The notes under the pieces: model-generated
Seen by the model: the letters and a program-made list of their open reading frames with translations, nothing else
The model's database searches: none
Told to the model about the DNA's origin: nothing
Translations under genes and position numbers: made by a program
Source of the DNA: Halopelagius longus
GTDB taxonomy: Archaea; Halobacteriota; Halobacteria; Halobacteriales; Haloferacaceae
Reading direction: 5' to 3'
NCBI RefSeq assembly: GCF_900100875.1
Contig: NZ_FNKQ01000007.1
Coordinates: 51,665-115,664, forward strand
Length of the DNA stretch: 64,000 nucleotides
Part shown: positions 58,193 through 64,000 of the stretch, one piece after another
How the letters are laid out: every line of letters starts with the position of its first letter
Position numbering within the stretch: position 1 is the stretch's first letter

Positions 58193-59311
58193 TTAGTAGC
58201 GGAGCACGTCAAGAGCGTTGCCTCCATAGATACTACTGATCTCATCATCAGTGAATTGAGGGCGCAATGTCTGTAACAATTCGTTTGACTCATCAAAGTC
58301 GTGATGGGGGTAGTCAGATGCAAATAACAAATTGTCTGTTCCATCGAAGGCTCGAATGGTGTTATGAATGTACTCTGGGTGTTCAACGCCCTCCACCGGT
58401 TGACTTGTGAAGTAGAAGTTATCCATAATATACTCGCTAGGTCGCTTTTCAAGTAACGGTGCGTCTTCCGGCTTCTCTGGATACTCGTGGTCAAGCCGGT
58501 ACATCATAAATGGAATCCATCCAAGGCCCGCTTCTTGGAAAACAAAATCTAAGTCTGGATAGCGAACAGGTACACCCCGGGTAATTAAGCTCGAAACATG
58601 CATCATATGCTCCACAGGATGAGCGAGTGTATGGAGGCTCATGTGACGACAAAGTCCCTGATGTAACTGTGGGAAGTTTATCCATGTACTCCCAGCCGTC
58701 CCATGCAGTAAAATTGGGAGATCGGCTTCTTCACAAGCCTCATAGATAGGATAATACTGCTTATGGCCCAGCGGGGGAAAGGCGCCAGCAGAGGGAATAG
58801 AGACACTAATTATGTTTGACTCATCGGCTCGCCGATTTATCTCTTCGGCTGCTTTATCAGGGTGTTGCGGTGCAATGACCATTGACCCAGTAAAGCCCTC
58901 GTCTAAGTAAGTATCCAGAAGATACTCGTTGAAGGCTGTTGCACAAGCAACTGCAAGCTGGTCATTATGGACGCCAGTAAGGTGTTGAGTTTCACCAGGA
59001 GTAAGAACTGGTCGGTCGACACCTAACTTCTCAATTCCTTCTCTGACGTCATCCGCTGACTTCACGTGCCGAGTATGCTCCTTAATCCTGCCCGAGGTTC
59101 GCCCTGGATGGAACGTCGCCGTGTTTGGGTAAATATTGCTTCCCCCACTATATCCCTCACCGCTTTGGCTGCCTGCAAGAAGTTCATCCCATGGTTCTTC
59201 TAGATAAGGACGGATATCGCTTGCCGTCTCTGACAGGTGGAAGTCTGCGTCCACGACACAATCAATATCTTCAATTGATTTAATAGTACGACGAGTAGTT
59301 GATTCTGCCAT
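58193..59311 (-). CDS. amidohydrolase-2 family metal-dependent hydrolase/decarboxylase
   Basis: This 372-residue protein opens VVDADFHLSE (D-x-D-x-H, about residues 18-27), has VSIPSAGAFPPLGHKQYYPI, LPILLHGTAGSTW, FVFQEAGLGWIPFMMYRLDH and LLFASDYPHHDFDES (catalytic Asp, about residue 338). This is the amidohydrolase-2 (ACMSD-like) pattern. Family members hydrolyse or decarboxylate small ring or carboxylic compounds. It is the first gene of a tight set with the Rieske and 127-residue genes (gaps 6 and 11 bp). A TATA-like box is placed correctly at 59333. Confidence 0.88.
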   Translation of the reverse strand: MAESTTRRTIKSIEDIDCVVDADFHLSETASDIRPYLEEPWDELLAGSQSGEGYSGGSNIYPNTATFHPGRTSGRIKEHTRHVKSADDVREGIEKLGVDRPVLTPGETQHLTGVHNDQLAVACATAFNEYLLDTYLDEGFTGSMVIAPQHPDKAAEEINRRADESNIISVSIPSAGAFPPLGHKQYYPIYEACEEADLPILLHGTAGSTWINFPQLHQGLCRHMSLHTLAHPVEHMMHVSSLITRGVPVRYPDLDFVFQEAGLGWIPFMMYRLDHEYPEKPEDAPLLEKRPSEYIMDNFYFTSQPVEGVEHPEYIHNTIRAFDGTDNLLFASDYPHHDFDESNELLQTLRPQFTDDEISSIYGGNALDVLRY

Positions 59312-59332
59312 AATCTTCAGTGCATGCTATTA

Positions 59333-59340
59333 GTATATAA
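59333..59340 (-). promoter_or_regulatory. TATA-like box of the amidohydrolase-Rieske operon
   Basis: Minus-strand TTATATAC lies 22-29 bp before the ATG at 59311, indicating a near-leaderless start. Confidence 0.5.
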
Positions 59341-59542
59341 GTATTTATCCAGAATTCCTACTATTAAATATATCTAACAGTTGTAGATATACTAACTATA
59401 TCTTGAAAGTTATTGTTATACATATAACTGAAAGTTGGACTTACTGAGGAGCAAGTATTAGTTCTCGAACGAAGAGAACCAATTCATCGTAACCACATTC
59501 TCAATCGAGGTTACCTTTAGGCTTTCGAGGTTACCTCTTAAC

Positions 59543-60232
59543 TTAACGAGTTTTTCCCAGAACTGCAGTCTCGCCTATTGTTTTCGTATCGATGAGCCCC
59601 TCAAGTTGCTCACATTCTGATGCTTCTAATCCAAACCGCTCTGCGAATTCTAGCTCAGGTGAGGTCTCTTCATAGAACATCTTCTCTCGTATTGAGTCCG
59701 GCTTCATGTACCGCTTATGCCATTGTGATCTGTGTTGTTGGAGTGCATCGATCTTCTTGTGATAGGTATCGCTTACATCAACGAGGAGTAGCGGATTAGG
59801 TAGTGATACCGTCGAGGGACTCTCCATGTGAAGTATCTTCGACTCATCATACCGACGACCGACAGCGTCCGCCGTCGCACGGTGATCAGGGTGCGCATCA
59901 TTTGAAGTGTGCGTGAAGATCAAATCAATGTGTTCGTCGAACACTGGTAGTTGGCCAACAAGCTCGGAAGCGGATACACCCAGGTCAGGTAGTCCTAAGA
60001 ACGTAATTTTGTCAATACCCAAATGGTCGAAACCAGCTTTCGTCTCGCGCTGCCGTTGTTCACCGATTTTCGAGGGCTGTTTAGTGATCTTATCCTCTTT
60101 CGCTAAACTGGTCTGTTCTCCGTTTGTTACAACTACAGCTTCGATATGATAACCTAATAAAGCGAGATGCCGAAGCGTTGCACCGCATCCCAGCTGAATA
60201 TCATCAGGATGGCTACCGACAGCAACGATCAT
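59543..60232 (-). CDS. PIG-L/LmbE-like N-deacetylase
   Basis: This 229-residue protein has the zinc motif H-P-D-D at residues 8-11 (AVGSHPDDIQLGCGATLRH) and the second ligand H-P-D-H (TSNDAHPDHRATADAVGRRY, about residues 108-127). PIG-L enzymes remove acetyl groups from amino sugars or cleave similar amides, for example in natural-product glycosides. It is transcribed alone, with a TATA-like box at 60254 and a divergent PfkB kinase gene. It probably uncovers an amine in an intermediate of the island. Confidence 0.9.
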   Translation of the reverse strand: MIVAVGSHPDDIQLGCGATLRHLALLGYHIEAVVVTNGEQTSLAKEDKITKQPSKIGEQRQRETKAGFDHLGIDKITFLGLPDLGVSASELVGQLPVFDEHIDLIFTHTSNDAHPDHRATADAVGRRYDESKILHMESPSTVSLPNPLLLVDVSDTYHKKIDALQQHRSQWHKRYMKPDSIREKMFYEETSPELEFAERFGLEASECEQLEGLIDTKTIGETAVLGKTR

Positions 60233-60253
60233 GTTTCCTCATCAGGTCAATCT

Positions 60254-60260
60254 GTATAAA
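60254..60260 (-). promoter_or_regulatory. TATA-like box of the PIG-L gene
   Basis: Minus-strand TTTATAC lies 22-28 bp upstream of the ATG at 60232. Confidence 0.5.
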
Positions 60261-60419
60261 TGGCTTTTCATTCTACACTCACGGATGAGATGATAGGTGA
60301 TTTCCCGAGATGAAAAACTGTCCGTATTCTAATGTAGTCCCAAAACGACAACCTCATTCAATCTGTAGTTAATAATCGATGCCAAAGTTATATTCGTGAT
60401 GAACACCATCTGTAGAAGG

Positions 60420-61379
60420 ATGGTAGACGTAGTAACCTTCGGTGAAGCGATGGTGTTCATGAATCCACAAAAAGTGGGTCCACTTACCTACATTACAGAT
60501 TTCAAGAAACGAATGGGTGGTGCGGAGGCGAACGTAGCTATCGGTCTTGCACGTCTCGGCCACGAGGTAGGGTGGTTTGGAAAATTAGGTAAGGACCCCC
60601 ATGGGAAGTATATTGAGAATTTCATCCGTGGAGAGGGTGTAGACACTCAACATATCCTCTGCGACTCGGAATTACCTACAGGGCTATATTTCAAGGAGCG
60701 GTCCGCAGTCGGTGAAAGTAGATTCCACCATTACCGTCATGGGTCAGCGGCAAGTGATTTTCACCCAGAAGACCTTCCAGTTGAGTACATTTCTGACGCC
60801 AAGTATCTCCATATAACAGGAATTTTCCCTGCGCTAAGTGATAATTGCCTCGCAACGACACGCCGAGCGATTGAAATTGCAAAAGAAAATGGCGTACGGA
60901 TATCCTTTGATCCGAACGTTCGTGGACAGTTGTGGGAATCAGAAGGCGAGATTCGGTCGGTATTAAATAATCTCTTATCCCAGGCCGATATTGCGTTACC
61001 AGGGGTCGGAGAAGGTAAGCGACTGTTCGGAACTGATGACCCTTGGAAAATCGCCTCAGAGTGTCTAGACCGAGGTCCTGACACTGCTGTTGTTAAACTT
61101 GGACCTGAAGGCGCACTCGTTTCTAACGGTAAGAGTACTGAATGTGTTGAAGCGCCAAACTTAGAACACGAAGTGGACCCTGTAGGTGCAGGCGATGGAT
61201 TTGCTGCCGGCTTTCTTGCTGGACGGCTAGAAGGTCTGAATCTTAGTCGATCTGTTAGACTTGGAAATGGTGTGGGGGCACTCGCAACAACAGTAACTAG
61301 CGACGTTGAAGGGCTACCATCTCGGACGGAACTTAATACATTCTTGCGGAATGGCGAACTAACAACGAAGCGAGCATAA
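60420..61379 (+). CDS. PfkB-family sugar/nucleoside kinase
   Basis: About 319 residues from the ATG at 60420 (MVDVVTFGEAMVFMNP). The N-terminal PfkB signature is GGAEANVAIGLARLGHEVGW followed by FGKLGKDPHG, as in ribokinase and KDG kinase. The C-terminal signature DPVGAGDGFAAGFLAG holds the catalytic base Asp (about residue 261). RISFDPNVRGQLWES is typical of 2-keto-3-deoxygluconate and tagatose kinases. It phosphorylates a sugar or nucleoside hydroxyl with ATP. In this setting a sugar or nucleoside intermediate is plausible, while KDG kinase linked to the enolase-superfamily cluster 13 kb away is an alternative. Confidence 0.88.
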   Translation: MVDVVTFGEAMVFMNPQKVGPLTYITDFKKRMGGAEANVAIGLARLGHEVGWFGKLGKDPHGKYIENFIRGEGVDTQHILCDSELPTGLYFKERSAVGESRFHHYRHGSAASDFHPEDLPVEYISDAKYLHITGIFPALSDNCLATTRRAIEIAKENGVRISFDPNVRGQLWESEGEIRSVLNNLLSQADIALPGVGEGKRLFGTDDPWKIASECLDRGPDTAVVKLGPEGALVSNGKSTECVEAPNLEHEVDPVGAGDGFAAGFLAGRLEGLNLSRSVRLGNGVGALATTVTSDVEGLPSRTELNTFLRNGELTTKRA

Positions 61380-61811
61380 GCATCTAGCTACCAAGAATTA
61401 ACTTCTCGGGGTCATTTTACAAGGACCACTAGTTCGTTTATTGAAATTAGGGGGTGTAATATTCCCGGAATACTACTCCAAGTTTGTTTATCACCACATC
61501 AAAGACACTACTCACTTCTGAGACATCTTCCGCCCAGTACACTCTGTTTTATTCTCGGCCATTATTAGCGAGCAGTTGTCCTAGGTCGAATATTTAACCA
61601 GAGTTCAAGGTGCTATCAGACAAGTATTCCAATCCTAGTAATGTAACTGAAGATTGAGTAACATCTATTGTAGATGGTATTATTGCTTCCACCATGATAA
61701 ACCAGCGTGATTCAAACACGACAGGAAGTAATCGCTTTCCCTTTAAGCAGTAATGAGAGTGTGTCGTAGTCCAAACAGAATGATAAACTACTTAATCGAT
61801 AACGAATCATT
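61380..61811. other. intergenic stretch before the exporter gene
   Basis: No gene is supported. It contains the hairpin CATCTA TTG TAGATG at 61662-61676 and several AT-rich stretches that may include the exporter promoter (CTTAAT near 61791). Confidence 0.45.
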
Positions 61812-63071
61812 ATGGATCCAATGAGGGAAATACTCTCAAATACTATATTCCGGAAAATGCTCCTTGGGAGGATTATAACGAATATTGGAGATAGCCTCTA
61901 TTTTATTGGTGCGATGTGGGTTGTGCACGAATTAGGGGGAAGTCCGTTTTTTGTTGGAGTAGCTCTCTTCTTATTACAGCTTCCCCAAACACTTCAGTTT
62001 CTTTTCGGACCACTTGTAGACCAGTGGCAGCTTAAGCGAGTTTTCATAGGTAGCCAGCTTCTCCAAGGGACAGTAATTTTGATAATTCCGCTAGCAATGT
62101 TGAGTGAAACCTTATCGATCACTCTCCTTCTAACTATAATACCAGCGCTGTCCATATTGAATCAAGTCATTTACCCCGCACAGAATGCAGCGCTACCGCT
62201 AATTGTCAAAGACGATCAAATTGTGTTAGCAAATACCCTATTCTCCTTATCATACAGAACGTCTGATATCGCATTTAGGGCGCTAGGTGGCATGATAATT
62301 GCTTTCTTTGGTACTGTAACATTATTTATCCTCGATTCAGTAACGTTTCTCATTACTGCAATGATATTTGCTACAATTTCGTTCCCATCTAAAGAGACTA
62401 ATAATGCTAATAGTGAACCTGCAAACCCAGTCAAGAAATATAAAAGGGAAATATCAGAGGGGTTCGGATATGTTAAAAGAACAGCTCTTCTTTACATAGT
62501 TTTATGCGCGATAATTGGAAACTTCGCATTCGGAATTTCGTTTGCGTTACTTCCATCGTTTGCTGATCTAAGAGGAGGCGCTGGAATTTATGGTGCGCTG
62601 CTATCAGCTCTAGCTGCTGGGATGTTACTGGGATCAGGTATAGCCTCACTTACTGATGAGCTCCCTCTTGGGAAGACACTTATTGTACTGTTCTCAATAG
62701 GTACTGTCTCCTGGATCGGTGCTTTTCACACCTCCTCAAAGGAGTGGATGCTAGTATTGTTTGCTTTGGCCTGGGTCCCAATTGGCACCTTCTCAGTATT
62801 TAAACAAGCAATGGTCCAAAATACTGTTCCTGAAGGATTGCTTGGCCGAGTTTCATCGACGGTACAAAGTGCTTCGGTTATTGCCTATCCAGTAGGCGCG
62901 CTTCTTGGTGGAGCTCTAGGTGAACTATTCGGTGTAATCTCTGTGTTAACTATCTCAGGTTTAGGTTTCCTTGGGGTTGTGATTATGTTTGCATTCCAGA
63001 CCCGATTGAGGGAACTTCCAGCTCCAAATCAAATTAGCAAAAAAGAAATCTTATTCTCAAAATCGGATTAG
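61812..63071 (+). CDS. MFS transporter (EntS/MFS_3-like exporter)
   Basis: This 419-residue polytopic protein has about 12 membrane helices in two halves. N-terminal text (FRKMLLGRIITNIGDSLYFI, VALFLLQLPQTLQFLFGPLV) and the loop-2 motif DQWQLKRVFIGSQ fit the MFS_3 group that includes EntS-type siderophore and drug exporters. The second half begins after a cytoplasmic charged loop (about residues 195-215: PVKKYKREISEGFGYVKR), with GMLLGSGIASLTDELPLGKT. No binding-protein genes are nearby. As the only transporter in the island, it is the likely exporter of the product. Confidence 0.88.
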   Translation: MDPMREILSNTIFRKMLLGRIITNIGDSLYFIGAMWVVHELGGSPFFVGVALFLLQLPQTLQFLFGPLVDQWQLKRVFIGSQLLQGTVILIIPLAMLSETLSITLLLTIIPALSILNQVIYPAQNAALPLIVKDDQIVLANTLFSLSYRTSDIAFRALGGMIIAFFGTVTLFILDSVTFLITAMIFATISFPSKETNNANSEPANPVKKYKREISEGFGYVKRTALLYIVLCAIIGNFAFGISFALLPSFADLRGGAGIYGALLSALAAGMLLGSGIASLTDELPLGKTLIVLFSIGTVSWIGAFHTSSKEWMLVLFALAWVPIGTFSVFKQAMVQNTVPEGLLGRVSSTVQSASVIAYPVGALLGGALGELFGVISVLTISGLGFLGVVIMFAFQTRLRELPAPNQISKKEILFSKSD

Positions 63072-63139
63072 TTTTCACAAGTCCCCTTTGTTGGTTCTCC
63101 GATGGAATTAAAAGGACCTGGACAGAGCATAGAATATAC

Positions 63140-63700
63140 ATGGAGAACAATGAGATACCTTACGATTTAGCAAAAAGTGAATTTAGAAAAAAAGCACCAC
63201 GGTTAGAGTTTGACGACATGGAAACCATAGTAGTGGAAGAGATACTAAATGAAGATATACTAAAGCAGACTCGCGATATCTGGTTACATGGAAGCTTTAT
63301 AGATCCAAATAGCGAGATAGATAAAGGAGATAAACGTAGCGATCTAGATATATTTGTTGTGGTTCCTAATTGGAATTTACCTGCAGTCACTAGTGGTATT
63401 ACTTGGGCGGCATCACAAGCTCCTACATTAGAGGACCTTGATCATCTTCGCGATCACTACACTTGGAAAGAGTTACCATCCAAAGAGAAGAAGTGGAACT
63501 GTACTGCAGAAGAAGCTTGGGAAAAATTGCCAGAGTGCGTTAGAAAAACCTTCATCCGTGCATCCCATAGATTCTTTTTTGCAAATGATAATGACTATAG
63601 GGAGAAGAAGATGAGGAATTATGATGTATTCATTGGGAATATTTCACAGTTCCAGTACCACAAAACAATTGGGCCAAAAGCGAAGATTTGGGAGAATTAA
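63140..63700 (+). CDS. nucleotidyltransferase-fold protein
   Basis: This 186-residue protein has the Pol-beta-type nucleotidyltransferase motif: IWLHGSFIDPNSEID (G-S, about residues 50-52) followed by KRSDLDIFVVVPNW (D-x-D, about residues 70-72). Such proteins attach nucleotides to proteins, tRNAs, antibiotics or small molecules. The rest (WAASQAPTLEDLDHLRDHYT, VRKTFIRASHRFF) is helical. Lysine content is high for this organism, in line with the AT-rich island. It follows the exporter by 68 bp in the same direction. It may adenylylate the product or confer resistance. Confidence 0.7.
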   Translation: MENNEIPYDLAKSEFRKKAPRLEFDDMETIVVEEILNEDILKQTRDIWLHGSFIDPNSEIDKGDKRSDLDIFVVVPNWNLPAVTSGITWAASQAPTLEDLDHLRDHYTWKELPSKEKKWNCTAEEAWEKLPECVRKTFIRASHRFFFANDNDYREKKMRNYDVFIGNISQFQYHKTIGPKAKIWEN

Positions 63701-63826
63701 TCCTATTATCTTAATACGTTAGTGTAGAGGCCAAGTCCATTTATAATCTCCAATCTTAAGTACGATACCTCATCTTGTTTCTATTCCATCATCAAGAGGG
63801 GAATATTTAATATTGATTAGTCATAT
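63701..63826. other. short AT-rich intergenic stretch with promoter-like sequence
   Basis: No gene is seen. Sequence near 63805-63815 (ATATTTAATATT) lies about 30 bp before the possible starts of the last gene and could be its TATA region. Confidence 0.4.
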
Positions 63827-63841
63827 ATGCAATTTGCTGCT

Positions 63842-64000
63842 ATGAGTGTAAATCAGCGCGATGCAGTAACGGCGTCTGTTAGTATTGAGAAAATCGAAAT
63901 TGATGGTCTAACGACCTCCATGGAAGAGGCAGATGCAACGGTCGAAGCATCGACCATGGAAGAGGCAGATGCAACGGTCGAAGCATCGACCATGGAAGAG
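63842..64000 (+). CDS. 5' end of a gene with perfect tandem 12-residue repeats (cut by window)
   Basis: From the ATG at 63842 (an in-frame ATG also at 63827) the frame encodes [26 protein letters not shown], and then repeats of [12 protein letters not shown]. Two full repeats and part of a third are visible before the window ends. The repeat unit is rich in Glu/Asp and Ser/Thr. The leader-like first 26 residues followed by identical acidic Ser/Thr repeats could be a repeat-containing peptide precursor, a surface protein or a coiled/disordered linker. The length is unknown. Confidence 0.7.
63920..63991 (+). repeat. 36-bp perfect tandem repeat in coding frame
   Basis: Two identical 36-bp units (63920-63955, 63956-63991) are followed by the first 9 bases of a third. 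Identity at the DNA level, including third codon positions, points to recent expansion or gene conversion. Confidence 0.85.

Noticed and set aside
63920..64000. CRISPR array at the window end
   Set aside because: The 36-bp units are directly adjacent, without spacers, and are in coding frame; no CRISPR array is visible anywhere in the window.

Overview
The window is haloarchaeal (class Halobacteria). The proteins are strongly acidic. Replication and transcription genes are archaeal (Orc1/Cdc6, an MCM-like protein, TFB). Many genes belong to families I know only from haloarchaeal plasmids and integrative elements: ArdC-like, DUF6788, DUF7389, the HVO_A0114 family and a SWIM zinc finger. In several genes a TATA-like box sits about 22-31 bp before the start codon, as in leaderless transcripts. 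The sequence looks like a plasmid, megaplasmid or integrated conjugative element joined to a metabolic island.

1-31 kb is the maintenance and accessory backbone. It holds parA and a partner gene beside a field of CGTT iterons; a Fic/Doc-like protein; an orc1/cdc6 gene flanked by exact 20-bp repeats, probably a replication origin; toxin-antitoxin pairs (TumE with an HVO_A0114-family protein, VapBC); ArdC-like antirestriction; an OB-fold protein; a degenerate MCM paralogue; TFB; and several winged-helix regulators. A two-gene operon at 13-15.1 kb with a PD-(D/E)XK-like protein and a possible TIR-like protein at 25.5 kb are candidate defence genes. The region also holds much wreckage: an integrase fragment, genes broken by in-frame stops, an IS1341-like end and a 3' tRNA-Gln fragment that looks like an attachment site. 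A 41-bp element with inverted 9-bp ends recurs four times, plus one 38-bp version.

29-43 kb is a minus-strand conjugation module. From its promoter near 43.08 kb it reads: two tiny genes, a pilin-like small membrane protein, a large surface protein, a Tat lipoprotein, a VirB6/TrbL-like polytopic protein, a second membrane protein, a VirB4-like ATPase, a coupling ATPase of 1,442 residues, a hairpin-rich spacer (candidate oriT), and a primase-like protein.

43.5-47.6 kb is a decayed catabolic cluster. Wrecks of a sugar ABC transporter (ATPase and solute-binding protein) surround intact creatininase-family, TIM-barrel-like and enolase-superfamily genes.

48-64 kb is a visibly AT-richer island that reads like a small-molecule pathway. 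It holds a Nudix/PP2C-like fusion, an SDR, a hydantoinase/dihydropyrimidinase, two tandem ParB/Srx-like proteins, a complete second-copy-type adenylosuccinate synthetase, a NodU/CmcH carbamoyltransferase, a Rieske protein, an amidohydrolase, a PIG-L deacetylase, a PfkB kinase, an MFS exporter, a nucleotidyltransferase, and the start of a gene with perfect 36-bp in-frame repeats cut by the window end. My main hypothesis is a nucleoside-like natural product whose target is adenylosuccinate synthetase, with the PurA copy as self-resistance. This is inference from gene content only.
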